From Gemmatirosa kalamazoonensis (GTDB lineage: Bacteria; Gemmatimonadota; Gemmatimonadetes; Gemmatimonadales; Gemmatimonadaceae): DNA of 64,000 bases. Where the stretch lies: contig NZ_CP007130.1 of assembly GCF_000522985.1 (NCBI RefSeq), forward strand, positions 248,001-312,000, given 5' to 3'. How positions within the stretch are numbered: position 1 is the stretch's first letter; the number at the start of each line of letters is the position of its first letter. Shown here in pieces: positions 42,518-51,003 of the stretch. The translations under genes and the position numbers were made by a program. Under the pieces are notes generated by a model. It had not been told where the DNA came from and ran no database searches. It saw only the letters and a list, made by a program, of their open reading frames with translations.

Positions 42518-45342
42518 CGCGGCGACGCAAAGCCGGGCGTTAGGCGCACGTCGGTCTGCGCGAGGCGCAGCGCCTCCGCCTTGCTGCGCGCCGGCTGCCC
42601 GTCGGCGCCCAGCCAGTGGGCGTAGAACTGCCGCATGAGCAGCGCCGTCGCCCGGTCGTCGACGCTCCACAGGCTCACCAGCACGCTGCGGGCCCCCTTC
42701 GCGAGCAGCGCGCGCTGGAAGCCGACCGTCCCTTCGGCCCGTTTCAGATCCCCGAGCCCGGTCTGACACGCGCTCAGCACCACGAGGTCCGCCGAGAGCG
42801 GCGGCACCGCGTCGAGCAGCTCGCCGATCGTGAGGAGACCGTCGTTCTTGCCGTCGGGCGCGAGCGCGACGTACGAATCGCGCACGCGCGCCTCGCTGCC
42901 GTACGCGAGCCCGTGCGTGGCCAGATGGACGAGGTGCGCGTTCGGCAGCGCCTGCCTGACGGCCGTCTCCGTGGCGCCGCGGTCCGTCAGCACGGCGACG
43001 CCGAAGCGTCGCGCCACGGCGTCCCCCTCCGCGCGGGCGGCAGGCAGGTCGCGCAGCTTCACGCGCCGCCCGTCGGCGGCCGTGACGGTCGGCATCGCCG
43101 GGTCGCCGACCACGAGCGCGCGGCCGGCCGCTCCGGCGACGGCGTGTGCCTCGGCGGCGGCGAGCGCACGCAGCGACGGCGCGTAGCGCAGCGCGTAGCG
43201 AGCGCCTAACGGCAGCGTGTCGCCGACGATGGGGAGCGCGCCGAACGGCACGAGACCGAGCACGCCGTGAGGCACGATGACGAGGTCGGTGCCCGCCGGC
43301 ACCGTCCGCGCGAGTCCCGGCGGGAGCAGCGTCGCGGCTAACGCTGCCATCACGGCGCGGAGCCGCGCCTGCGCCTCCGGACTCGCCTCGTCCTCGACGC
43401 CACGCGACCCCGCGGTGTCGTCAGGCGAGCGCCGAGCGACGCGCTCCTGCTCGACGTCCCCACCGCGCGCCATGCGCGTCCGCGCAGCGTCCGCGCCGAG
43501 TGCCGCGCGCAATGTCGTGACGAGCGCGGCGAGGCTGTCGCCGTTCAGGCGCCTGCGACCGCCGACGCGAAGTTCGCCGGTCGGGCTCAGGAGCCACGTC
43601 GTCAGCGCAGCGGGGCTGATGAAGTAGTAGAGCGCCGCGGAGCCGGCGCGCCGCAGCGCGTCCAGCTCCGACGTGCCTTCCGTCGCGAGGTCCGCATCGG
43701 GCACGGTGTCGTGCGCCCAGCCCGTGGAGTCGGCCGTCGGCCCGGCCGCGCTCCCGGACCGGGCGAGCAGATCGCGCAGCCCCTGCGCTCTCCCGCGCTC
43801 GGCGGCGGCGAGAGCGGCGGTGACTGCCACGGTCGCGGACGTGTCGCGCGACGCCGCTCTCGAGAGCCAGGCCCCGACCCACATGTCGGCCGCGTCGTGG
43901 TGGTCTTCCGCAAAGGCCACCGCACCGGCGTCGCCGCCGGCGTGCATCCGGATCGTGGCGTACAGCGCCATCGCGCTGTCCAGCACGTGCAGCGCCGCAT
44001 CGTACCGGCGTATGCTTCCGTAGATCCGACTGATGGCGCTCAACGTCCCCGCCTGTTGACTGGGGTCGCCCACCGCGCGAGCGAGCGAGAGCGCCGCCCG
44101 GAAGTACGCGAGCGCCGAGTCGGCTTGGCCGCGCTCGGCGAAGCCGCGGCCGATGTCGCCGAGTGTCTCGGCCTCGCCCCCGCCGTCGCCGACGGCGCGA
44201 TGGAGCGGGAGTGCCACGCGGTAGTACGTCAGCGCCGAGTCGACGTGGCCCGTGCGGTGGTACGCGACACCCATTCTGCTCAGCGCCAGCGCCTCGCCGC
44301 GGCGGTCGCCGACGGCGCGCAGGAGCGGCAGTGCCGCCCGGAAGTACGTGAGCGCCGAGTCGAGCGTTCCGATGCCGGTGAAGATCCAGCCGAGGTGGCT
44401 GAGCGTCACCGCCTCGCCGGTTCGATCACCCACGGCGCGGACGCGGGGGAGCGCCGCGCGGTAATAGAAGAGCGCCGAGTCGGGCTGTCCCGTGCGGCTG
44501 AAGACGCCGCCGATGCTCGCGAGCGCGGTCGCCTCGCCCGCGCGGTCGCCGACGGCGCGGTGCAGGAGCAGCGCCGCGCGGAGGCACGCGAGGGCTGAAT
44601 CGGGCCGGCCGATGCCCTCGAGGACCGCGCCGATTACCCTGAGCGTCTCCGCCTCGCCTTGGCCGTCGCCCGCGGCGCGACGGAGCGCCAGTGCCGGCCG
44701 CAGGAACACGAGCGCTGAATCGGGCCGCCCCGTCTTGAAGTACTCCCCACCGATCGTGGTGAGCGTCTCCGCTTCGTTCTTGTGGTTGCCGACCGCGCGG
44801 TGGAGCGCGAGTGCCTCGCGATAGTATGCGAGTGCGGAATCCGGACGGCCGATGCGCCCAAAGACGACGCCGATGTTGGTGAGCATCGACGCCTCGCCAC
44901 CGCGGTCGCCCGCCGCGCGGTAGAGCGCGAGCGCCAACCGGTCGTAGGCCAGCGCCGAGTCGGGTTGGCCGAGCCGGGTGTAGACCACGGCGAGATCTTG
45001 GAGCGCTCCCGCCTCAGCGTTGCGGAGCCCCAGCGCGCGCGTGAGCGGCAGCACCGACTGGTAGTATCCGCGCGCCGAATCGACCTGGCCGATGGTGAGA
45101 AACACTCTGCCGATGCCGTACAGCGCCGCGCCCTCGCTCCGGCGTTCGCCGACGGCGCGACTGTGCGTGAGCACCGCCCGGAACGTCGCCAGCGCAGAAT
45201 CGCGCTGGCCCGCCCCGAGCTGGCGTTCGCCACGACCCACGAGCGACATCAGACTGTCGGCTGGCGTCTGGGCGCGGCACGGCGACGCGGACGGAACGAC
45301 GAGCGCCGCGAGCAGCGCGAATGCGCCGACCGCCGCACGCAT
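42481..45342 (-). CDS. Secreted TPR-CHAT protein 2
   Basis: 953 residues. The ATG at 45342 overlaps the stop of TPR-CHAT 3 by one base (TGATG), which fixes the start. The signal peptide is MRAAVGAFALLAALVVPSAS. About 11 tandem 40-residue TPRs (for example TGEAVTLSHLGWIFTGIG) run to about residue 450, then the ERGRAQGLRDLLARS linker and a CHAT domain with His in HLATHGLAYGSEARV and Cys in LSACQTGLGDLKRAEG. The C-terminus (TPGFASPRYWAAFQLVGAR) is identical to those of CHAT 1 and 3, while the TPRs differ. The last 37 bp overlap the end of the cyclase gene on the opposite strand. Confidence 0.92.
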   Translation of the reverse strand: MRAAVGAFALLAALVVPSASPCRAQTPADSLMSLVGRGERQLGAGQRDSALATFRAVLTHSRAVGERRSEGAALYGIGRVFLTIGQVDSARGYYQSVLPLTRALGLRNAEAGALQDLAVVYTRLGQPDSALAYDRLALALYRAAGDRGGEASMLTNIGVVFGRIGRPDSALAYYREALALHRAVGNHKNEAETLTTIGGEYFKTGRPDSALVFLRPALALRRAAGDGQGEAETLRVIGAVLEGIGRPDSALACLRAALLLHRAVGDRAGEATALASIGGVFSRTGQPDSALFYYRAALPRVRAVGDRTGEAVTLSHLGWIFTGIGTLDSALTYFRAALPLLRAVGDRRGEALALSRMGVAYHRTGHVDSALTYYRVALPLHRAVGDGGGEAETLGDIGRGFAERGQADSALAYFRAALSLARAVGDPSQQAGTLSAISRIYGSIRRYDAALHVLDSAMALYATIRMHAGGDAGAVAFAEDHHDAADMWVGAWLSRAASRDTSATVAVTAALAAAERGRAQGLRDLLARSGSAAGPTADSTGWAHDTVPDADLATEGTSELDALRRAGSAALYYFISPAALTTWLLSPTGELRVGGRRRLNGDSLAALVTTLRAALGADAARTRMARGGDVEQERVARRSPDDTAGSRGVEDEASPEAQARLRAVMAALAATLLPPGLARTVPAGTDLVIVPHGVLGLVPFGALPIVGDTLPLGARYALRYAPSLRALAAAEAHAVAGAAGRALVVGDPAMPTVTAADGRRVKLRDLPAARAEGDAVARRFGVAVLTDRGATETAVRQALPNAHLVHLATHGLAYGSEARVRDSYVALAPDGKNDGLLTIGELLDAVPPLSADLVVLSACQTGLGDLKRAEGTVGFQRALLAKGARSVLVSLWSVDDRATALLMRQFYAHWLGADGQPARSKAEALRLAQTDVRLTPGFASPRYWAAFQLVGAR

Positions 45343-48335
45343 CAGCGGGCCCCCACGAGCTGGAAGGCGGCCCAGTAGCGCGGCGACGCGAAGCCGGGCG
45401 TCAGCCGCACGTCGCTCTGCGCGAGCCGCAGCGCCTCCGCCTTGCTCATCGCCGGCATGCCGTCGCTGCCCAACCAGTGGGCGTAGAAGCGATCCATGAG
45501 CAGCGCCGTCGCCCGATCGTCGACGCTCCAGAGGCTCACCAGCACGCTGCGCGCGCCTTTCGCGAGCAGCGCACGCTGGAAGCCGACCGTCCCCTCCGCC
45601 TGCTTGAGATCCCCAAGTCCGGTCTGGCACGCGCTCAGCACGACGAGATCGGCAGCGAGCGACGGCACGTCGTCCAACAGCTCACCGATCGTGAGCAGCC
45701 CGTCGTTCGCGCTGTCGGGCGCCAGCGCGACGTACGAGTCCCGCACGCGCGCTTCGCTGCCGTACGCCAGGCCGTGCGTCGCCAGGTGCACGACAGGAGC
45801 GGTCGGCAGCGCCTGCCGGACCGCCGTCTCGGTGGCCGCGCCGCCGGTGAGCATCGCGACGCCGAAGCGGCCGGCGACCACCTCGCCCTCGCGGCGCGCC
45901 GCAGGGAGGTCCCGTAGCGGGACACGTCGACCGTCCGCGCTCACCACGCGCGGCATCGCCGGGTCGCCCACGACGAGCGCGCTTCGAGCGCGCGACACGC
46001 CGCGCGACTCCGCCGCATCGAGTACGCGGAGCGATGGTGCGTAGCGGAGCGCGTAGCGGGCGCCTAACGGCAGGGTGTCGCCGGCGATGGGGAGGGCGGC
46101 GAACGGCACGAGGGCGAGCACCCCGTGCGGCACGATGACGAGGTCCGTGCCGGCGGGCACGGCGCGTGTGAGCGCGTCGGGGAGCAGCAGCGCGCCTAAC
46201 GCCGCGGTCGCGGCGCGGGATCGCGCCTGCCCTTCAGGGGTCGACTCGTCCTCGACACCGCGCGAACGGGCCGCGTCGTCGGGCGCTCCGGTGCCTGAGG
46301 CGGCCCGCTCCTGCTCGAGCTGCCCACCCCGCGCCATGCGCGTGCGCGCGGCGTCGGCGCCCAACGCAGTGCGCAGCGTCGTGACGAGCGCCGCGAGACT
46401 GTCCGGCTTCACGACGGCCAGGCCGGCGAGGCGCAGCTTTCCCGCCGCGTCGAGCAGCCAGGTCGTCAGCGTGTCCTGACTGCTGTAGCTGTCGTGACCG
46501 AGGAAGTAGTAGAGCGCGGCCGTCCTCGTGTGGCGTAACGGGGCCAGCTCCTTCGCCGCCTCGGCGGCGAGGTCCGCGCCGGGCACGGTGTCCCGCTCCC
46601 ACAGGATGTCGGCAGAATTCGGCACCGCCGGTCCGGCCGACGTCGACGCGCGGGCGAGCAGATCCCGCAGCCCCTGCGCGCGCCCGCGTTCGGCGGCGGC
46701 GAGGGCGGCTGCCACGGCTCCATCGGATGCCGCCCGCGCGTGCGTGAGCCAGCTCCGTACCCAGAGATCGACGGCACCCCGCTGGTCTTCGGCATACGCC
46801 ACGGCGCTCGCGTCGCTCCCGGTACGCATCCGCACGGTCGCGAAGCGCGCGCTCGCGCTGTCCAGAAGGGCGCGCGCCGCGTCGGACTGGCCGGCGTGAT
46901 CGAGCAGCTTGCCGATCCACGAAAGCGCCGCCGCCTCGCCCTGCGGGTCGCCCATGGCACGCCGGAGTGCGAGCGCGTCCCGGAAGTCGCCGAGCGCGGC
47001 ATCGGGCCGACCGGTGCGCCAGTACAGCACACCGATGTTCGCGAGCGCGCTCGCCTCGCCGTCACGGTCGCCCACGTCGCGCTGCAGTGGAAGCGCCATC
47101 TGGTAATACGTCAGCGCCGAGTCGAATTGGCCGATGCGATGATAGACGGTGCCGATGTTGCCGAGCGCCGACGCCTCGGTGCCTCGGTCTCTGACTTCAC
47201 GGCTGAGTCGCAGCGCCTCCCGGTGGTAGCTGAGCGCCGAATCGAGCTGACGCATGCCCCAGTAGGCCGATCCGACGCTGTTGAGTGCCTCCCCCTCGAG
47301 CGCACGGTTGTTCACCGCGTGGGCGAGCGGCAGCACCGACCGGAAGTAGCTGAGCGCCGAATCACGCTGGCCGGTGCCGAGATAGATCGAGCCGATGTCG
47401 TAGAGCGTCGTCGCCTCGCCTCCCCGATCCGCGACGGCACGCTGGATCAGCAGCGCCGAGCGGAAGTAGGCGAGCGCCGAATCGATCGCACTGGCGCCGT
47501 GATACACCAAGCCGATGCTGCCGAGCGTCGTCGCCTCGGCTCGGCGATTGCCTGCGGTCCGGTAGTAGGCGAGCGCAGCTCGGTAGTAAGCGAGCGCCGA
47601 GTCGGCCGGGCCGATGCGATAGTAGATCGTGCCGATGGTCGATACCGTCGCCACCTCGCCGGCACGGTCGCCCATCGCGCGTCGGAGGGGCAGCGTCGCG
47701 CGGTAGTAGGCGACCGCGGAATCGCGGCGGCCGGCGGAATCGTGGGCCATGCCGATGCTGTTGAGCATCGCCAATTCGCCCCCACTGTCGCGCAGCGCGC
47801 GGACGAGCGGGAGCGCCGCCCGCAAGTAGCCGAGTGCCGAGTCGGGGCGGCTCGTGCGAAGGTAGAACCCGCCGACGCCGACGAGCGCCATCGCCTCGAG
47901 CCGGCCGTCGCCCGAAGCGCGGCTGAGCGGAAGTGCTTCCCGGAAGTAGCCGAACGCCGAGTCCGGACGGCCCGTCGTCTGGTACAGTAGACCGATGGTC
48001 GTGAGCGTCGTCGCTTCCAGCCGGCGGTCGCCGCCATCGCGCGCGAGCAGGAGCGCCGCCCGGAAGTAGATGAGTGCGGAGTCGGGCTGGTGAGTGCTGA
48101 AGTGCAACAGGCCGATGCCATTGAGAACTCTCGCCTCGCCGCCGTGATCAGCGATCGCATGCTTGAGCCGGAGCGCCGCCCGCAGCGAGACCGCCGCCGA
48201 ATCGAACTGGCGTGACTGGGTCTGGCGCAGCCCGCGATCGAGCAAGTCCGTCGCGCTGTCCGCGGTCGTCTGCGCGTGAGACGGCGACGACACGAGAACG
48301 GGTGCGAGAAGCATCACGATGCGCGTGCAGCGCAT
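45342..48335 (-). CDS. Secreted TPR-CHAT protein 3
   Basis: 997 residues. The ATG at 48335 follows a GGGAG Shine-Dalgarno in the leader shared with CHAT 1, whereas an in-frame ATG at 48362 would lie inside that leader. The signal peptide is short (TRIVMLLAPVLVSSPSHA). About 12 tandem 40-residue TPRs (for example GTEASALGNIGTVYHRIGQ) are followed by the RGRAQGLRDLLAR linker and a CHAT domain with an intact His (HLATHGLAYG) and Cys (LSACQTGLGDLKQ). It is translationally coupled to CHAT 2 and begins 61 bp after the GAF gene, so it may also be read from the sigma/subtilase/GAF operon. Confidence 0.92.
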   Translation of the reverse strand: MRCTRIVMLLAPVLVSSPSHAQTTADSATDLLDRGLRQTQSRQFDSAAVSLRAALRLKHAIADHGGEARVLNGIGLLHFSTHQPDSALIYFRAALLLARDGGDRRLEATTLTTIGLLYQTTGRPDSAFGYFREALPLSRASGDGRLEAMALVGVGGFYLRTSRPDSALGYLRAALPLVRALRDSGGELAMLNSIGMAHDSAGRRDSAVAYYRATLPLRRAMGDRAGEVATVSTIGTIYYRIGPADSALAYYRAALAYYRTAGNRRAEATTLGSIGLVYHGASAIDSALAYFRSALLIQRAVADRGGEATTLYDIGSIYLGTGQRDSALSYFRSVLPLAHAVNNRALEGEALNSVGSAYWGMRQLDSALSYHREALRLSREVRDRGTEASALGNIGTVYHRIGQFDSALTYYQMALPLQRDVGDRDGEASALANIGVLYWRTGRPDAALGDFRDALALRRAMGDPQGEAAALSWIGKLLDHAGQSDAARALLDSASARFATVRMRTGSDASAVAYAEDQRGAVDLWVRSWLTHARAASDGAVAAALAAAERGRAQGLRDLLARASTSAGPAVPNSADILWERDTVPGADLAAEAAKELAPLRHTRTAALYYFLGHDSYSSQDTLTTWLLDAAGKLRLAGLAVVKPDSLAALVTTLRTALGADAARTRMARGGQLEQERAASGTGAPDDAARSRGVEDESTPEGQARSRAATAALGALLLPDALTRAVPAGTDLVIVPHGVLALVPFAALPIAGDTLPLGARYALRYAPSLRVLDAAESRGVSRARSALVVGDPAMPRVVSADGRRVPLRDLPAARREGEVVAGRFGVAMLTGGAATETAVRQALPTAPVVHLATHGLAYGSEARVRDSYVALAPDSANDGLLTIGELLDDVPSLAADLVVLSACQTGLGDLKQAEGTVGFQRALLAKGARSVLVSLWSVDDRATALLMDRFYAHWLGSDGMPAMSKAEALRLAQSDVRLTPGFASPRYWAAFQLVGAR

Positions 48336-48372
48336 ATCCACTCCCGATTCCGATTCCTTCACGCTGCGCGCG
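48336..48372 (-). promoter_or_regulatory. Conserved leader of TPR-CHAT gene 3
   Basis: Reading toward the gene: CGCGCGCAGCGT, 6 bases, ATCGGAATCGGGAG, 5 bases, ATG. The blocks (48361-48372 and 48341-48354) match the leader of TPR-CHAT 1 exactly, including the 6-base spacer and the distance to the ATG. CHAT 2 lacks it because it is coupled to CHAT 3. Confidence 0.6.
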
Positions 48373-48396
48373 ACCGCGCCGCAGCGCCAGCCTCGC

Positions 48397-48879
48397 TCAT
48401 TCGGGCACGGCGGCCTTGGCGTGCGTCAGAACCGCCTCGATCAGGAACGCATACCACGCCGCTTCCGCGAGATCCTCGACTCCGAACCGCGCGCGCTCCG
48501 CGGGGTTGATCGCCGACAGCACGCCGACCACCTCGCCGCCTAACGTCACCGGCACGGCGACCATCGCCGTGACCGGTCTGCCCGTCGCGCGCATCACCGT
48601 CGGGTTCTGCCAGTCGTCCGGACCGACGACCATCCCCGAGCCCTGCGTGGCGACGAATCCGACGACGCTCGCGGTCACCGGCACCGACTGCGCCTCCACC
48701 ACCGATTCGTCAGGCCCGTGATTCAGCGCCGCGGCGAGCGCGTCGTCGCCGTCGTACGTCCACAGCGTCGACTCGGCGGCGCCGAGAGCACGTGCCGCAC
48801 CGGCGAGCAGGCGACGCAAGCGAGCGGCGAGCGGCGGCCGTCGGCAGAACCCGGCGTCGACGTCAGGGAGCGTGCTCAT
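48397..48879 (-). CDS. Stand-alone GAF-domain protein
   Basis: 160 residues. The ATG at 48879 overlaps the subtilase stop by 4 bp (ATGA). Nearly the whole protein is a GAF domain: RRLLAGAARALGAAESTLWT, the FVATQGSGMVVGPDDWQNPT stretch, and the strand pair MVAVPVTLGGEVVGVLSAIN, ending in helix FGVEDLAEAAWYAFLIEAVL. GAF domains bind cyclic nucleotides or other small ligands. With an adenylate cyclase encoded 6 kb away, cAMP is a testable ligand, but that is only inference. No output domain is present, so it probably acts on a partner protein. Confidence 0.85.
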   Translation of the reverse strand: MSTLPDVDAGFCRRPPLAARLRRLLAGAARALGAAESTLWTYDGDDALAAALNHGPDESVVEAQSVPVTASVVGFVATQGSGMVVGPDDWQNPTVMRATGRPVTAMVAVPVTLGGEVVGVLSAINPAERARFGVEDLAEAAWYAFLIEAVLTHAKAAVPE

Positions 48880-49628
48880 GTCGCCATCGGTCGCGCGATG
48901 TCGTACAGCGCGGCCTTCACCTGCGTCGCGTTCCACCGCGGATGCCGCTCGCGCAGCCGCGCCACGAGCGCGGCGACGTGCGGTGCGGCGAAGCTGCTTC
49001 CCGTGACGACCGCCGTCGCGCCGTCCCGCCAGGCCACCGGCACGTCCACGCCCGCGGCGCGGAACTCCACGAGCCGTCGCGCGCAGCGCTCGAGCGCGAG
49101 CGGCGGCAGCGCGGCGTGCGCCACGGACACGACGGAGGCGAAGTGGGCCGGGTACTCGACGATGTCTGGATCGAGATTGTTGCACGCCGACACGAGGATC
49201 GATCCCGCGACGTACACGCCGTCCACCGCCGGCTTGAATCGGCCGAGCAGCGCGAGGTACGTCGAGCCGAGGCTCGTGTTGATCACGTCATAGCGCTGCA
49301 CGACGGCCCACTCGAGCGCCGCGAGCAGATGCTCCGTGGTGCCGCGCCCGCGCTTCCCGACGACGCGCACGCTCGCGAGCGCCGCGTCGGGCGCGTGCCG
49401 CCTGACGATCGACGCGACGGCGGTGCCGTGGCCCACCAGATCGTTAGGCGCGTCGGGCACGACGCGCTTCCGACCGTCCTCCGACTCGTCGACGGCGAAG
49501 TGCGCGACCGCCGCACCGGCGAGCGCCGGATGCGCGTCGTCGACACCCGAATCGACGATGAGCACGCGCACGCCGCGCCCCGTCAGGCCGGCGAGCGGCT
49601 CCGCCGACTCGTGCGCGAGCGTGCTCAC
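48876..49628 (-). CDS. Cytoplasmic subtilisin-like (S8) serine protease
   Basis: 250 residues. The GTG start at 49628 overlaps the sigma-factor stop (GTGA). The complete S8 catalytic set is visible: Asp in RVLIVDSGVDDAHP, His in VGHGTAVASIV, oxyanion Asn in LVSACNNLDPD and Ser in VVTGSSFAAPHVAAL. There is no signal peptide and no I9 propeptide, so it is a minimal core likely to work in the cytoplasm. That is unusual for subtilases and is known from conflict or regulatory-proteolysis operons. Tight coupling between the sigma factor and the GAF protein suggests the three act together. Confidence 0.9.
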   Translation of the reverse strand: MSTLAHESAEPLAGLTGRGVRVLIVDSGVDDAHPALAGAAVAHFAVDESEDGRKRVVPDAPNDLVGHGTAVASIVRRHAPDAALASVRVVGKRGRGTTEHLLAALEWAVVQRYDVINTSLGSTYLALLGRFKPAVDGVYVAGSILVSACNNLDPDIVEYPAHFASVVSVAHAALPPLALERCARRLVEFRAAGVDVPVAWRDGATAVVTGSSFAAPHVAALVARLRERHPRWNATQVKAALYDIARPMAT

Positions 49629-50452
49629 GTGCGTGGCAGCGCCTCATGCACGTCGTCCGCGAAGCGGTCACCGTACCGCTCGATCACTGCACGCCGGAGC
49701 CTCTTGAGCGCGTCGAAGCGACGCTTGCGCAGCGCGACCTCGCTGCGTCCCGTCGCCACGGTCAGCTCCGCGTACGAGCGCCCCTCGACGATCTGCTGCT
49801 GCAGTAGCTCCCAGTCCTCGGGCTTCAGCACCTCGCTGGCGACGGAGGCGAGCGCGCGTGCCATGCGCTTCAACTGCATGTCGCGCTCGCTCGTCATCAC
49901 CTCGCCGTCGGCGGTCCAGCCGCCCTCGAGGCCGCGCACCTCGCCGTCGCGCGCCTCGAGCGGAACATGCTCGGGCTTCGCGTCGGCCGCGCGCATCCAG
50001 TTCTTGAGCGCGTTCGCGCTCACGGTGGCGCCCCACGTCCTCAGCGACGACTGCCCGCGGTACGTCGCGAGCTTGTCCCACAGGCGCGCGAACACCAGCT
50101 CGACGAGGTCGGCCTCGTTCCATCCGAGGCCGTAGGCGTAGATCCGCTTCAGCACCACGGGCTCGAGGCGGCTCCGGATCTCGACGAGCGCCGACTCGCT
50201 TCCCTGCTGCGCCTTGAGCGCGAGCGCGAGATCGGCCGCGTGGGCGGGCGGCGCCTCGCGCAAGAACAGGTCGAATCGCGCGCGCCGTCGCCGCGCACGC
50301 CGCGCCAGTTCGGCCGCCACCGTGCCCAGACGCGCGTCGACACGTGCGACGGCGGCGGACGCGCCGCGCAGCGCGCCGAACACGCGCACGACGGCCGCGA
50401 AGAAGGTCTCGTCCGCCGAGTCGATGAAAGGTGCGGCGTTAGGCTCGCCCAT
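49625..50452 (-). CDS. ECF-like sigma-70 family factor with an N-terminal extension
   Basis: 275 residues from the ATG at 50452. Residues 1 to about 75 form a helical, Arg-rich extension. Region 2 is recognisable at about 90-155 (DLVELVFARLWDKLATYRG, QSSLRTWGATVSANALKNWM). An acidic linker follows, and region 4 lies at about 210-262 (LKPEDWELLQQQIVEGRSY, AELTVATGRSEVALRKRRFD). It would direct RNA polymerase to a specific regulon, perhaps including the CHAT leaders. It heads an operon with subtilase and GAF genes (4-bp overlaps), which could be its release machinery. The start region overlaps the preceding gene by 14 bp. Confidence 0.83.
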   Translation of the reverse strand: MGEPNAAPFIDSADETFFAAVVRVFGALRGASAAVARVDARLGTVAAELARRARRRRARFDLFLREAPPAHAADLALALKAQQGSESALVEIRSRLEPVVLKRIYAYGLGWNEADLVELVFARLWDKLATYRGQSSLRTWGATVSANALKNWMRAADAKPEHVPLEARDGEVRGLEGGWTADGEVMTSERDMQLKRMARALASVASEVLKPEDWELLQQQIVEGRSYAELTVATGRSEVALRKRRFDALKRLRRAVIERYGDRFADDVHEALPRT

Positions 50453-50792
50453 GGGACGGCGCGTGTTGCGGGTGGATCGAGAACTCTCCGGTCGCCCCGG
50501 CATCGTCGAGCCAGACGCCAGCGATGCCGTGGCCGAGCGCCGCGCCATCGAGATCCGTGGCGGAGCCGTCGGATGCCGTGAGCAGCAGGGCGAACCGCCC
50601 GGACTCGGCCCCGTAGATCCCGAAGACGTCGAACGGGCCGCGCGGCTCGTCACCACTCCCGACGATGATACCGTCGTGGAAGCGGAGCGCGAGTCGGAGG
50701 CATCGGCGCGTGCCGGCATCGCTACGGTACCCGGCCCAGCAGCCGTCGGGAGGTTGCCGTCGTGCGTGCGTGGCGGTGGAGGGCTGTGGCAT
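50439..50792 (-). CDS. Small beta-barrel protein preceding the sigma factor
   Basis: 117 residues from the ATG at 50792. A GTG at 50828 is an alternative. The sequence is beta-rich with a repeated hairpin pattern: WAGYRSDAGTRRCLRLALRF, HDGIIVGSGDEPRGPFDVFG and GIAGVWLDDAGATGEFSIHP. This resembles small avidin- or lipocalin-like barrels built from G-rich turns, but I cannot assign the family. No signal peptide. Its TAA stop lies inside a GCCTAACG copy (50438-50443), and the same bases encode Pro-Asn in the overlapping sigma factor gene. First gene of the operon. Confidence 0.65.
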   Translation of the reverse strand: MPQPSTATHARRQPPDGCWAGYRSDAGTRRCLRLALRFHDGIIVGSGDEPRGPFDVFGIYGAESGRFALLLTASDGSATDLDGAALGHGIAGVWLDDAGATGEFSIHPQHAPSHGRA

Positions 50793-50841
50793 CGGAGTCC
50801 GGTGAACGTGTCTCCGCGGGGCTGACACCGTAAGACGGCGT

Positions 50842-50900
50842 GCGTTACCGCCGGCGCGCGCGCCGCGCGCGTTGCGCGCGTTGCGCGCGACTCGTAACGC
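50842..50900. repeat. Alternating-CG block flanked by an inverted repeat
   Basis: GCGTTAC (50842-50848) and its complement GTAACGC (50894-50900) enclose about 45 bp of almost pure alternating CG with three TTGCGCGCG-like units. This lies in the divergent region between the sigma-factor operon and the PPC-like gene. It could form Z-DNA or a cruciform, or be a binding site. No gene here. Confidence 0.5.
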
Positions 50901-51003
50901 GTCGCCGGTGCGCGTGTCAGTCGGTGTGCGCAGCCGCCCCGATCGACAACAGCCGACTTCCCGGCCCGGCGGCGCGCTCGACTCTCACCCCAGGGTTCCT
51001 GCC

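Noticed and set aside
34487-48335. 120-bp periodic repeats suggestive of a CRISPR array or VNTR
   Set aside because: The period equals 40 codons and each unit encodes a TPR. The copies are diverged with no spacer structure.
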